Below, one piece after another: positions 10,304 to 19,028 of a stretch of DNA of 64,000 nucleotides. This DNA is from Pseudomonadota bacterium (GTDB taxonomy: Bacteria; Pseudomonadota; Alphaproteobacteria; Rhizobiales; Devosiaceae): positions 62,001 to 126,000 of the forward strand of contig JAEWBN010000009.1 of the NCBI GenBank assembly GCA_023391095.1, in the 5' to 3' direction. The position numbers and the translations under genes were made by a program. Under the pieces are notes generated by a model that was not told where the DNA came from, did not search any database, and was given only the letters and a program-made list of their open reading frames with translations. Position 1 is the stretch's first letter. Every line of letters starts with the position of its first letter.

Positions 10304-11527
10304 ATGAGCGCGCCCCAAACCAAACAGTTCGATGTGATCATTGTGGGGAGCGGACATGTCGGCATGGCCATGGCCGTCGCCCTTGTGCGTTCGGCGCCCG
10401 GCATCAAGGTTGCGCTGCTCGACCGCCGGCCTCTTGTCATCCCCAAGGACAATCGCGCCTCGGCAATTGCCGCGGGCGTTCGCCGCATTTTCGAGGCGCT
10501 CGGCGTCTGGGATGCCATGGCCCCGCATGCTCAGCCGATCCTTGCCATGCGTATCACCGATTCCGGCGCGGGCGATCTGGCGCGGCCCTTGTTCCTCCAA
10601 TTTGACGGCGAAGTGGCTCCAGGCGAGCCGTTTGCCCATATGGTGCCCAATAGCGCGAGCGCCGGGGCATTGCTGGATGCATCCACGGGCGTCACGGTTA
10701 TCGCACCGGCCGAGATCACGGACTGGCAGGGGGAAGGCGCCAAGGCCCAGTTGACCCTGACCGATGGCACGCAATTGCAGGCAAGCCTGATCGTCGCGGC
10801 GGACGGTGGCCAATCGAGCCTGCGTAAGCGTGCGGGCATTGGCACGCTCGGCCACGACTACGGACAGACCGGGCTCGTCGCCACGATCAGTCATGAGTTG
10901 CCACACGAAGGCGTTGCCTACGAACATTTCAGGCCTGCTGGTCCCTTTGCGAGCCTGCCGCTGTCGGGCAATCGGTCATCACTGGTCTGGACGGAGGCCC
11001 GGGGCGAGGCACCGCGGTTCCTTGCCATGTCCAGGGAAGCGCTCGCCGGGGAAATCGAGGCGGTCATGGGCTCAACACTGGGCAAGGTGACACTCGAGGA
11101 CGATCTGGCAGGGTTCCCCCTCCGCCTGCAGCTGGCGCGGAGCTTCATCGGTCCGCGGCTGGCTCTCGTGGGCGACGCCGCCCATGTCATCCACCCCATT
11201 GCCGGCCAGGGCCTTAATCTGGGCCTCAAGGACGTCGCGGCGCTGGCGGAAGTGATAATCGACGCCTTGCGGCTGGGGATGGACCCCGGCACCGAGCCGG
11301 TTCTTGCGCGCTACCAGGCATGGCGCCGCATGGACACCGCCTCGATGGCGATGGTGACGGACGGGATGAACCGGCTTTTTTCCAATGATGTGGCCCCCGT
11401 CCGCGCCTTGCGTGACTTTGGCCTTGGCCTCGTGGATCGGACGGGCCCGATCAAGTCTGCGCTGATCCGGGCCGCAAGCGGGACGGGCAATGGGGCACCC
11501 AAACTGCTGAGCGGGCTTCCGATCTGA
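10304..11527 (+). CDS. FAD-dependent UbiH/UbiF/Coq6-type monooxygenase (ubiquinone ring hydroxylase)
   Basis: This 407-aa class A flavoprotein hydroxylase probably adds a hydroxyl to the aromatic ring of a ubiquinone precursor. It has the FAD-binding GxGxxG as GSGHVG (15-20), an RASAI segment near residue 50 typical of this family, the DG motif (VAADGGQSSLRK), and the second FAD-binding signature GDAAHVIHPIAGQGLNLG at about 290-307. Which of the C1, C5 or C6 positions it hydroxylates cannot be told. The Shine-Dalgarno is weak. It converges with the Trm112-like gene, whose stop is immediately adjacent (11527/11528). Confidence 0.9.
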   Translation: MSAPQTKQFDVIIVGSGHVGMAMAVALVRSAPGIKVALLDRRPLVIPKDNRASAIAAGVRRIFEALGVWDAMAPHAQPILAMRITDSGAGDLARPLFLQFDGEVAPGEPFAHMVPNSASAGALLDASTGVTVIAPAEITDWQGEGAKAQLTLTDGTQLQASLIVAADGGQSSLRKRAGIGTLGHDYGQTGLVATISHELPHEGVAYEHFRPAGPFASLPLSGNRSSLVWTEARGEAPRFLAMSREALAGEIEAVMGSTLGKVTLEDDLAGFPLRLQLARSFIGPRLALVGDAAHVIHPIAGQGLNLGLKDVAALAEVIIDALRLGMDPGTEPVLARYQAWRRMDTASMAMVTDGMNRLFSNDVAPVRALRDFGLGLVDRTGPIKSALIRAASGTGNGAPKLLSGLPI

Positions 11528-11767
11528 TCAGGCCGTATCGGGACCCAAGGCGCGGCGGTGCAACTCTTCGGGATCGACCGGGCGCGCTTCGTCGAGGCTG
11601 AGCAGGGGCACGCCGCGGACGATGGGAAATGCCAGACGGGCGGCCACCGAGATCAGTTCCGCCTTGTCTGCCGAAAGCGCGAGGCGTGTCTTGGTCAAGG
11701 GGCACACCAGCATTTCGAGCGCCCGGGGATCAACGACATGGCGGGGATTGGCGGCTTGAGTACTCAT
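11528..11767 (-). CDS. Trm112/UPF0434 (YcaR-like) family protein
   Basis: This 79-aa protein fits the small Trm112 family. LEMLVCPLTKTRLAL is the N-terminal knuckle and AFPIVRGVPLL the conserved centre. Only one of the zinc-binding cysteines of the eukaryotic members is present, as is usual for bacterial versions. In bacteria these proteins are thought to be small activator subunits for methyltransferases, but the partner is unknown. Its ATG overlaps the stop of the Lon-N-domain gene by one base (TGATG), so it is translationally coupled to it. Confidence 0.88.
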   Translation of the reverse strand: MSTQAANPRHVVDPRALEMLVCPLTKTRLALSADKAELISVAARLAFPIVRGVPLLSLDEARPVDPEELHRRALGPDTA

Positions 11768-12432
11768 CAGTTCAAGGGCGCCGAGCCGGCAGAGCCGCGC
11801 GCGATCTCGTATTCGGTGATGGCGATCAGGGTTTCCGCACGCGCACCCAAGGTCGGCGCCTCCAGGAGAACCTGCTTTTCCGCGGGTCCATAAGGGGACA
11901 CCATGCAGCAGAAGTTCACGAGGTCCGCAGTACCGGTGGCCTCGATTTCTTCCCAGTTGAGCTCGATGCTGGCAAATTCGGCATAGTCGCGCATCATCTT
12001 GAAGAAGCGGGCGCGGTCCACGTCGGCCTCTCCGTGATTGCGCACGAAATCGGAGGCGAACTCCTCTGCGCTGATTTCACACTGCCGGAAAGGTTCATCC
12101 GCCGGTAATTCCCGGACCAGTCGGAAGCGGCTCACACCCTCCAGGATGATGAAGTATCGCCCGTCGCCGTTTTCCTCGAAATGGGTCAACCGGCCGATAC
12201 ATCCCACCTTTTCCAACGGGGCCTGTCCTTTGGGGCTTTCTTCGCTCGTGTCTTCGGGCTGAATGAGGCCGATCAGCCGGTCGGCGCGCAGTGCCGCATC
12301 GACCATCTCGATATAGCGCGGCTCGAAAATGTTGAGCGGCCGGTGCGAAAAGGGCAGCAGCAGCGCTCCGCTCAGGGGCATGATCGGGATCGACTTAGGC
12401 AGTTCGTCCGGCTGGGTCGGGCGGGCGGGCAT
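11767..12432 (-). CDS. LON substrate-binding domain protein (no protease domain)
   Basis: This 221-aa protein consists only of the N-terminal substrate-binding domain of Lon. It has IPIMPLSGALLLPFSHRPL at the start, IFEPRYIEMVDAAL, a central GCIGRL and the FRLV strand. There is no AAA+ or Ser-Lys protease part, so it is one of the widespread stand-alone LON-domain proteins of unknown role. The frame opens further upstream, but ATG 12432 gives the family N-terminus. It lies between the cnoX-like gene (13 bp upstream) and the Trm112-like gene, all on one strand: probably a three-gene operon linked to protein quality control. Confidence 0.88.
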   Translation of the reverse strand: MPARPTQPDELPKSIPIMPLSGALLLPFSHRPLNIFEPRYIEMVDAALRADRLIGLIQPEDTSEESPKGQAPLEKVGCIGRLTHFEENGDGRYFIILEGVSRFRLVRELPADEPFRQCEISAEEFASDFVRNHGEADVDRARFFKMMRDYAEFASIELNWEEIEATGTADLVNFCCMVSPYGPAEKQVLLEAPTLGARAETLIAITEYEIARGSAGSAPLN

Positions 12433-12445
12433 GAGCGGTTCCGGT

Positions 12446-13387
12446 TCAGGAGAACAGGGCGGCTGACAAAAGACGCCGGCCTTTGGCCGTTGCCGGGTCC
12501 TTGGGACCCCAGGCCTCAAAAAACTCCAGCAGCTTCTTGCGCGCGGCGTCCTCGTTCCAGGTCCGGTCACGCTTGAAGATGGCGACCAGAGCTTCGGCAG
12601 CCTCGACGCGCTTTCCTTCGGCATTGAGAACGATGGCCAGGTCGTAACGAGCCTGATGATTGTCCGGATCGGCGGCGATGGCAGCTTCCAGTGTCGCCGT
12701 TTCCAAAAGGCCAGCCGCTTCCTCGTTGAGCCGCAGAGCACTGTGGATGGACTGGTAGGCGTCGCCGCTGCGCTTATCCTCGGGCACCATGTCGAGCGTT
12801 ACTGCGGCCTGCTGCACCTCGCCGGCGGTCAGATAGACGCCAGCAAGACCGATCAGCGCCTCGGCATGATCGGGAACGTGCTGCAGCACCATGCCGTAGA
12901 TCTGCGCGGCCTGGCCGAGCTCTCCTGCATCGGCAGCGGCCTGGGCAGCCTTGATGGCCTCGGCCACCTGTGCCTCGAGAGAATCAGCGGGTGGCTGGCC
13001 GGCCGGAGCCGCGGCAATGACGCGGTCGGCAAAGCGGCGGACTTCACCCTCGGGCATGGCGCCCATGAATCCATCCACCGGACGCCCGCCCGCAAAGGCG
13101 AAGACCGCCGGAATGGACTGGACACCCAACTGCCCGGCAATATGGGGATGCTCGTCGATGTTGATCTTCACCAGCCTGATCTGGCCGGCCTTTTCATTGA
13201 CCACTTTTTCCAGCGCCGGCGTCAGCTGGCGGCAGGGGCCGCACCACGGTGCCCAAAAATCAACAAGGACGGGAACTTCAAGGGAAGCGTCGATCACGTC
13301 CGTCTTGAACGCGGCATCGCTGGAATCGCGCACCAGGGCAACCGGGGTGGGCGCTGCGCCATTGGCGCCATCAAAGGACATGGACAT
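12446..13387 (-). CDS. cnoX: CnoX/YbbN-type thioredoxin with TPR domain
   Basis: This 313-aa protein has an N-terminal thioredoxin fold with the active site WCGPC (48-52), followed by a TPR-like helical half (about 120-313) rich in alanine and leucine. This matches CnoX/YbbN, a chaperedoxin that protects GroEL and DnaK substrates from oxidation. The E. coli protein has lost the first active-site cysteine; here both are present, as in many alphaproteobacteria, so it may have real reductase activity. I start it at MSMSFDG (13387), since upstream codons look non-coding. It is first in the operon with the LON-domain and Trm112-like genes. Confidence 0.88.
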   Translation of the reverse strand: MSMSFDGANGAAPTPVALVRDSSDAAFKTDVIDASLEVPVLVDFWAPWCGPCRQLTPALEKVVNEKAGQIRLVKINIDEHPHIAGQLGVQSIPAVFAFAGGRPVDGFMGAMPEGEVRRFADRVIAAAPAGQPPADSLEAQVAEAIKAAQAAADAGELGQAAQIYGMVLQHVPDHAEALIGLAGVYLTAGEVQQAAVTLDMVPEDKRSGDAYQSIHSALRLNEEAAGLLETATLEAAIAADPDNHQARYDLAIVLNAEGKRVEAAEALVAIFKRDRTWNEDAARKKLLEFFEAWGPKDPATAKGRRLLSAALFS

Positions 13388-13583
13388 GATTCTTGGCTCT
13401 CGCGCTGGCGTTTTGTTTCGTGGTTGGGGCCTTTTTGCGCCCGCCCGGCCCTGCCTTGCAAGCCCTGTTTCCCACAGGCTCGGACGAACTTTTGCATCAA
13501 GCAAAAAACCGGGTTGCAATCGGTCGGACGATTGGGCATATAGGCCCGCGTCGGCGCACTTCCAAGTGCAGCGACAGCGGAGC

Positions 13584-13658
13584 GCGGGTGTAGCTCAGGG
13601 GTAGAGCATAACCTTGCCAAGGTTAGGGTCGTGGGTTCGAATCCCATCGCCCGCTCCA
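13584..13658 (+). tRNA. tRNA-Gly(GCC)
   Basis: A complete cloverleaf: acceptor GCGGGTG pairs with CGCCCGC (one G-U). The D-arm contains AGCTCAGGGGTAGAGC, the anticodon stem TAACC/GGTTA encloses the loop TTGCCAA with anticodon GCC, and the T-arm has GGGTTCGAATCCC. The 3-prime CCA is encoded. A terminator follows. Confidence 0.98.
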
Positions 13659-13690
13659 ATTCTCCAAGGCCGGCAAGCCTTGGATGCAAT

Positions 13691-13711
13691 GGGTCCTTCG
13701 GGACCCTTTTT
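13691..13711 (+). terminator. Terminator of tRNA-Gly
   Basis: GGGTCC-TTCG-GGACCC is followed by five T residues, a classical Rho-independent terminator 33 bp after the tRNA. Confidence 0.92.
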
Positions 13712-13802
13712 GCATTTCCAGGGTCAGATTTGACTTGTTTGACTACTGCCACCAGCAAGCCGGTGGCAGTGCAGCGTTGTCGAGACCGGGGCGGGCTCGG
13801 GC

Positions 13803-14900
13803 CTATCTGATCGCAGCCCCGGTACCCGGATCGAAAAAGGACACCTGGCTGACGTCGACATCGAGTCCGAGCTCCTGGCCATAATCAAGAGCGACCCGGC
13901 CGGGGAGGCGCGCGATGATGCGGGTATCGGCCAGGGTTATCGTCGCAAAGGTATCGGCCCCCGAATTTTCGACGAGATGGAGGGGACCGGTCAGGGTCTG
14001 ACCCAGCCGCATCGATTCGGGGCGCACCCCGAACAGGACCGACCGCTTGTCATAAGCCGCGAGCGCGGCCGGAACATCTGGAACGACGATGTTCTGCCCA
14101 TTGGCAAAGGTCAGCCGAGCCGCGCCACCATTTCGATCGAGCGTGGCCGGGATCAGGTTCATGGGCGGCGAGCCCATGAAATCGGCGACAAAACGATTGG
14201 CCGGGTGATGATAGATTTCGTCGGGCGTCCCGATCTGCTGAACCACACCGCCGTTGAGAACGACGACCTTGGTGCCCAGCGTCATAGCCTCGATCTGGTC
14301 ATGCGTCACATAGACGATCGAAGCCCCGATGCGTTCGTGCAGCCGCTTGATCTCGCCGCGCAGTTCGACGCGCAGCTTAGCGTCGAGGTTGGATAGGGGC
14401 TCATCAAACAGAAAAAGCGTTGGCTCGCGCACCAGGGCGCGACCCATGGCTACGCGCTGGCGCTGCCCGCCCGAGAGGGCTCCGGGGCGGCGCTCGAGTA
14501 ACTGCTCGATCTGCAGCAACTGGGCGACATGGGCAATACGCTGGTCCTGCTCGGCCTTGGCAACCTTGCGCACCTTCATGCCAAAGGCAATGTTTTCCGC
14601 CACTGTCATGGTCGGATAGAGCGCGTACGACTGGAACACCATGGCGATGTCGCGATCGCGCGGCGGCACCTGCGTCACATCGCGTCCACCAATGGCAATG
14701 GTGCCGCTGCTGGTTTCGTCGAGACCGGCAATGCAGTTGAGCAACGTGGACTTGCCGCAGCCGGAGGGACCGACCAGCACCAGGAAATCGCCCTTGGCCA
14801 TTTCGAGGCTGATCGACTTGAGCACTTCCACCTGCCCGAAGCGTTTTTGCAGGTCGCGGATTTCAAGAACCGGTGCCTGGTTCTGCACTACATCTGCCAT
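13803..14900 (-). CDS. malK: MalK/UgpC-type sugar ABC transporter ATPase
   Basis: This 365-aa cytoplasmic ATPase of the CUT1 carbohydrate-importer class has Walker A GPSGCGKST (44-52), signature LSGGQRQRVAMGRAL, Walker B LFLFDEPLSNLDA and the switch histidine in VTHDQ. The C-terminal ~125 residues are the TOBE/OB regulatory region (NRFVADFMGSPPMN onward). Its ATG lies within the last 13 bases of the LacI regulator gene, so the two are co-transcribed, divergent from malEFG. It is almost certainly the ATPase for that transporter. A second ATPase of the same class is at 22244. Confidence 0.93.
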   Translation of the reverse strand: MADVVQNQAPVLEIRDLQKRFGQVEVLKSISLEMAKGDFLVLVGPSGCGKSTLLNCIAGLDETSSGTIAIGGRDVTQVPPRDRDIAMVFQSYALYPTMTVAENIAFGMKVRKVAKAEQDQRIAHVAQLLQIEQLLERRPGALSGGQRQRVAMGRALVREPTLFLFDEPLSNLDAKLRVELRGEIKRLHERIGASIVYVTHDQIEAMTLGTKVVVLNGGVVQQIGTPDEIYHHPANRFVADFMGSPPMNLIPATLDRNGGAARLTFANGQNIVVPDVPAALAAYDKRSVLFGVRPESMRLGQTLTGPLHLVENSGADTFATITLADTRIIARLPGRVALDYGQELGLDVDVSQVSFFDPGTGAAIR

Positions 14901-15934
14901 GGCAGCCCTCCCAGCTTGGGTGCAGGCCCCGTGGAGCCTCGCACGATCAGGTCGACCTTATCGGTCCGTTGCAGTTGGTGGTCCGGCGTTCCCGCCATCC
15001 GGGCAATCATCATGCGCGCCAGAATGGGGGCCGCATCGCGTATTGCCGACCGGGTGACGGTAAGTGCGGGCGCAAAGTTTTCGGCCAGCATATGGGGCAG
15101 CACGTCGTCGTGGGAAATGATCGACACATCTTTCCCAACGCGCAGACCCGTCTCACCGGCAGCCCGCATGACGCCCAGGGCCTGCAGGGTTGACGAGCAG
15201 ATGAAGGCGGTGGGCGCCTCGGCATCTTTGAGCATGGCGGCGGCGTCCCGATAGGCGAGATCCTCGTGCATTTCGCCATGCGCTACAAAGCGTTCGGGGA
15301 CGGGCAAGCCCTCCCCGGCCATGGCCGCGCGAAAGCCGGTCTCGCGCTGATTGGCATAGCCCATGCGGATGGGCCCATTCAAAAGCGCAATGCGCTTGTG
15401 TCCGAGCTGGATCAGAAAGCGCGTTGCCGCGGCAAAGCTGCCCGCGTTGTCGATGTCGTAAAAGGCGTAGTCCGGCTGCGCGCAACCGCGGCCATGCACG
15501 ACAAAGGGAAGCTTGTGCTGTTTCAGCAGAGCGATGCGACCGTCGTCGGGTTCCGGTGCGCTGACGATCATCCCATCGACCTGCCCGCCCTGAATGATGC
15601 GGCGATAATGCTCCATCTGCCGGGTATCGCTGGCCACGTGGACCAGCAGGTCGATTTCGGAATCCGCGAAGGCAAAGGAGAGCGCGGACAAGAAGTCCAT
15701 GACATGGGGGTCGACGCCGCGCTCCGAGGAAGCGCGAAAAATGACTCCGACAAGACCGGAGCGGCCGGTGGCCAGCCGCTTGGCATGCATGTTGGGGCGA
15801 TATTGCAGCCGCTCGGCGGCCTCAAGGACGCGCTGGCGCGTCGCTATGCCGACCTCAGGAAAGCCATTGAGCGCGCGACTAACCGTGGCCGGAGACAGGC
15901 GCAGATGCTCGGCGAGCTCGCGTATGGTCGTCAC
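14888..15934 (-). CDS. LacI-family repressor of the maltose-type locus
   Basis: This 348-aa regulator has an N-terminal LacI helix-turn-helix (TIRELAEHLRLSPATVSRAL), a hinge (YRPNMHAKRLATGRS) and a periplasmic-binding-like effector domain. I start it at GTG 15934, which has GGAGGAG six bases upstream and places the helix-turn-helix at residue 2 as is normal; the longer frame from 15997 would add 21 atypical residues. Two AAACCGGTTT palindromes in the divergent intergenic region are plausible binding sites. Likely role: sugar-responsive repressor of malEFG and of its own malK operon. Confidence 0.92.
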   Translation of the reverse strand: MTTIRELAEHLRLSPATVSRALNGFPEVGIATRQRVLEAAERLQYRPNMHAKRLATGRSGLVGVIFRASSERGVDPHVMDFLSALSFAFADSEIDLLVHVASDTRQMEHYRRIIQGGQVDGMIVSAPEPDDGRIALLKQHKLPFVVHGRGCAQPDYAFYDIDNAGSFAAATRFLIQLGHKRIALLNGPIRMGYANQRETGFRAAMAGEGLPVPERFVAHGEMHEDLAYRDAAAMLKDAEAPTAFICSSTLQALGVMRAAGETGLRVGKDVSIISHDDVLPHMLAENFAPALTVTRSAIRDAAPILARMMIARMAGTPDHQLQRTDKVDLIVRGSTGPAPKLGGLPWQM

Positions 15935-15956
15935 CCGCTCTCCTCCAAGGGCGCCA

Positions 15957-15966
15957 AAACCGGTTT
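15957..15966. promoter_or_regulatory. Candidate LacI-type operator 1
   Basis: A perfect 10-bp palindrome AAACCGGTTT lies 22 bp upstream of the regulator GTG, in the 318-bp divergent spacer 15935-16252. Its centre holds the CG step typical of LacI-family operators. Confidence 0.65.
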
Positions 15967-16024
15967 GAAAAATTACATGCAAAGCGGCCGATATCAATAC
16001 GTCGGAGGCCTGAAACGGGCATTT

Positions 16025-16034
16025 AAACCGGTTT
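16025..16034. promoter_or_regulatory. Candidate LacI-type operator 2
   Basis: A second copy of AAACCGGTTT lies 68 bp from the first (centre to centre) and about 220 bp before malE. Two sites at this distance would allow repression of both divergent promoters and possibly looping. The rest of the spacer (16035-16252) shows only a Shine-Dalgarno (GGAGG at 16241). Confidence 0.65.
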
Positions 16035-16252
16035 GACCTCGGCCGGAGGCGATGTTACGAATTGGACAAGCGGGCCTCGAGTTCCGCGCAGGGAGAAGCG
16101 ACGATGAGGCCAGACTGCCTCCATATTGCCGCTATGAGGCACCGGCCCTGGGCCGGGCATCCATCCTCATCCATTTTGCCGATTTTGCGAGGCCTGTGAC
16201 GAACATTTGTTCCGGCATTGGCCGGGCACTCATCGCCAATGGAGGATACCTG

Positions 16253-17425
16253 ATGAGAAAGACCGTTTCTGCAATCCTGGGCGCGTCGCTGTTGCTGGGA
16301 TCGACGTCCATGACGTTTGCTCTTGAAGATGGCGAGCTGCTGATCTGGCTCGGCACCAACCGCGACGAGGCTGCACTCCAGACCGTAGTGGATACATTCA
16401 CAGAAGAACTCGGTGTGCCGGTCAAGGTCGAAGTGGTCGATCCTGTGCCCGAGAAGTTCCAGCAGGCGGCAGCGACCGGCGACGGACCCGATATCCTGCT
16501 TTTTGCCCATGACCGGTTTGGCGAGTGGGCCGATTCCGGCCTGATCGCCCCTTTGACGCCAAGCCAGGAAGTCATGGACGGCATCATTCCGACTGGCTGG
16601 GACGCGGTGACCATTGGCGGCCGCGTCTGGGGTTATCCGGTGGGCGTCGAGGCCGTGGGCCTGATCTACAACAAGGCGCTGGTACCGACTCCGCCCGCAA
16701 CTTTTGAAGAGATCGGCCCCACCGTCGGCGACGGCAAGGCCTCGATCATGTGGGACTATAACAACACCTACTTCACCTTCCCGATGATGGCCGCTGATGG
16801 TGGCTTCGCCTTCGAGAAGGGCGAGGATGGCAATTATGTCGGCACCGAGACCGGCGTGAACAATGAGGGCGCGATCAAGGGCGCTTCCGTGCTGCGCAAG
16901 ATGATCGATGACGGCGTGATGCCCAAGGGCGTGGACTTCGGCGTCATGGATGCCGCCATGGCCAAGGGTGATGTCGGCATGGTCATCAACGGCCCGTGGT
17001 CGTGGGGTGGCTACAAGGATGCCGGTATCGACTTCGGCGTTGCACCGATTCCGAGCGTAAACGGCTCGCCGTCCAAGCCGTTCGTCGGCGTCTTTGCCTT
17101 TGCCATCAACGCCGCCTCGCCCAACAAGGATCTGGCGGTCGAGCTGCTCGAAAACTACATCCTGACCGATGAGGGGCTTTCCACCTGGAACGAGGCCGGA
17201 CATCTGGGCGCTCTGGCGGACATTTCGCTCGGCGAACAGCAGGCGTCCGATCCGAACGTGGCTGCGACTCTGGCCAATGTGGCGGCCGGCGTTCCCATGC
17301 CGTCAAACCCGGAAATGGGTGCTTTCTGGGCCGCCATGGGCCCTGCGCTGAGCAATATCACCAGCGGCGCACAGGACGTCGAGGCTGCCCTCAGCGACGC
17401 TGAAAAGCGCATTCTGGGCGAATAA
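16253..17425 (+). CDS. malE: Maltose-type ABC transporter periplasmic binding protein
   Basis: This 390-aa secreted solute-binding protein has a signal peptide cleaved around FA|LEDGE (after residue 23). The mature part matches MalE: GELLIWLGTNRDEAAL, the GPDILLFAHDRFGEWADSGL strand-helix, WGYPVGVEAVGLIYNK, MVINGPWSW and the C-terminal WAAMGPALSNI. The length is close to E. coli MalE. The chosen ATG has GGAGG seven bases upstream. It is followed by a hairpin and then malF, so it should be made in excess over the permeases. The substrate is probably a maltose-like or other alpha-glucoside. Confidence 0.94.
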   Translation: MRKTVSAILGASLLLGSTSMTFALEDGELLIWLGTNRDEAALQTVVDTFTEELGVPVKVEVVDPVPEKFQQAAATGDGPDILLFAHDRFGEWADSGLIAPLTPSQEVMDGIIPTGWDAVTIGGRVWGYPVGVEAVGLIYNKALVPTPPATFEEIGPTVGDGKASIMWDYNNTYFTFPMMAADGGFAFEKGEDGNYVGTETGVNNEGAIKGASVLRKMIDDGVMPKGVDFGVMDAAMAKGDVGMVINGPWSWGGYKDAGIDFGVAPIPSVNGSPSKPFVGVFAFAINAASPNKDLAVELLENYILTDEGLSTWNEAGHLGALADISLGEQQASDPNVAATLANVAAGVPMPSNPEMGAFWAAMGPALSNITSGAQDVEAALSDAEKRILGE

Positions 17426-17432
17426 CGACTGG

Positions 17433-17460
17433 AAAGGCCGGGCCATGCGTCCGGCCTTTT
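17433..17460 (+). terminator. Intercistronic hairpin between malE and malF (attenuator-like)
   Basis: AAAGGCCGG and CCGGCCTTT form a 9-bp stem with a 9-nt loop, followed by four T residues. It lies 7 bp after the malE stop and before the malF Shine-Dalgarno. Such a hairpin can partly terminate transcription or protect the malE end, giving more binding protein than permease. Confidence 0.7.
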
Positions 17461-17477
17461 GCCTATCGGGAGGGAAC

Positions 17478-19028
17478 ATGGCGGACTTGGCACTGGCGGG
17501 GGAAAGCCCGCGCTCGACACCGGGGCTCAAATGGCTCGGCCTTGCGCTGGTCACAGTGGTGGCACTGCCCGGACTCTATGGGGTCTGGATGCTTTATCTC
17601 ATCGGCCAGACGCTGCTGGCTGTGCTGATCTTTGCTGCCGTTGCTGGCTTTGCCATCATCTTCTCCAATCGCCGCTTCTATTCCGCCCGGTTCATCTATC
17701 CGGGCATCGTGGCCATCCTGATTTTCGTCGCGTTTCCCGTCATCTACACGGTCTATATCGGCTTCACCAATTACAGCTCGACCAACCTGCTTACCTTTCA
17801 GCGGGCGCAGGATGTGCTCCTCAGCCGAACGGTCATCGATCCTGATACCGAAAGGCCGTTCCAGCTTGTCGAACAGGACGGGCAATACCAGGTCTTCCTG
17901 CCGCAGGGCGAAGGCGGGCTGCTCAGCGAACCCTTCGCGCTTGATGGCAATCCCGTCACGGTCCCTGCCACTGAAGTGCCCGCCCCGCCGGCTAACCTTC
18001 TGGCGATGCGCGACGTCGTGGCGCTGCGAAACCCGCTCGGTCAGGTCGTTGTCGAGACAGCTGACGGCGCGGAACTGCGGCTATCCGGGCTGCGCAATTT
18101 TGCTTTTGTGGAACCGGAACTAAGGCTGCAGGACGATGGCACGCTCGTCTCCAGCATCGACGGTTCCGTTTTGACGCCCGACCATACGACGGGCTTCTAC
18201 CGAACCGCCGAAGGACAAGCGGTAACGCCGGGATTCCGGGTCAATATCGGCGCCGCGAATTTCGAGCGCATCTTCAACTCCGCCGGTATCCGCGCCCCTA
18301 TGCTGGGGATTTTCATCTGGACGGTGACTTTTGCCGCGCTCTCCGTCGCGCTTACCTTTGCGCTGGGCCTGATGCTGGCCGTGGTGCTGCAGTGGCCGCA
18401 TCTGCGCTTCAAGCCGCTCTATCGGATCCTGCTGATCCTGCCCTATGCCGTGCCGGGCTTTATCTCGATCCTGATCTTCCGTGGCATGTTCAACCAGAAT
18501 TTTGGTGAGATAAACCTCATCCTCAACGCGCTGTTCGGGCTCAGCCCGGCCTGGAATACCGATCCGTTTCTCGCGCGGACGATGATGGTCATCGTCAATG
18601 TGTGGCTGGGCTATCCCTATATGATGCTGCTCGCCATGGGGTTCCTGCAGTCGGTGCCGGAAGACCACAAGCGCGCCGCCGCGCTTGAGGGCGCAAGCTC
18701 GATCCGCGTGTTCTTCACCATCACCCTGCCCCAGATCCTGCCGCCCTTCCTGCCGCTGCTGATCGCCAGTTTTGCCTTTAATTTCAACAATATCGTCCTG
18801 GTCCTCCTGCTGACGCGCGGCCTGCCCGATATGGCTGGAACGGTAGTTCCTGCGGGCCATACCGACATACTGGGTTCCTTCACCTACCGCATCAGCTTCC
18901 TCGACAGCGGGCAAAATTTTGGCCTGTCGGGAGCCATTTCGCTCCTCATCTTCGTCATCGTCACCGTGATCGCCTATGCCAATTTCGTGGCGCTGCGGAA
19001 GGCCGCCAACAAGGGAGCCCAGCCATGA
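17478..19028 (+). CDS. malF: Maltose-type ABC permease MalF with large P2 periplasmic domain
   Basis: This 516-aa membrane subunit is nearly the same length as E. coli MalF (514 aa). After three N-terminal spans (to about residue 95) comes a ~165-residue periplasmic insertion, the P2 domain that contacts MalE. This insertion separates true maltose-type MalF from the shorter permeases of other CUT1 importers. The C-terminal half holds the core spans and the EAA loop (EDHKRAAALEGASSIRVF, about 394-411) that docks on MalK. The ATG at 17478 follows GGGAGGG. The stop overlaps malG by four bases (ATGA). Confidence 0.94.
   Translation: MADLALAGESPRSTPGLKWLGLALVTVVALPGLYGVWMLYLIGQTLLAVLIFAAVAGFAIIFSNRRFYSARFIYPGIVAILIFVAFPVIYTVYIGFTNYSSTNLLTFQRAQDVLLSRTVIDPDTERPFQLVEQDGQYQVFLPQGEGGLLSEPFALDGNPVTVPATEVPAPPANLLAMRDVVALRNPLGQVVVETADGAELRLSGLRNFAFVEPELRLQDDGTLVSSIDGSVLTPDHTTGFYRTAEGQAVTPGFRVNIGAANFERIFNSAGIRAPMLGIFIWTVTFAALSVALTFALGLMLAVVLQWPHLRFKPLYRILLILPYAVPGFISILIFRGMFNQNFGEINLILNALFGLSPAWNTDPFLARTMMVIVNVWLGYPYMMLLAMGFLQSVPEDHKRAAALEGASSIRVFFTITLPQILPPFLPLLIASFAFNFNNIVLVLLLTRGLPDMAGTVVPAGHTDILGSFTYRISFLDSGQNFGLSGAISLLIFVIVTVIAYANFVALRKAANKGAQP

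Noticed and set aside
13294..13758. 154-codon minus-strand frame containing a GFEPTT stretch
   Set aside because: It reads antisense across tRNA-Gly. The GFEPTT segment comes from the complement of the T-arm, a well-known false protein in databases.
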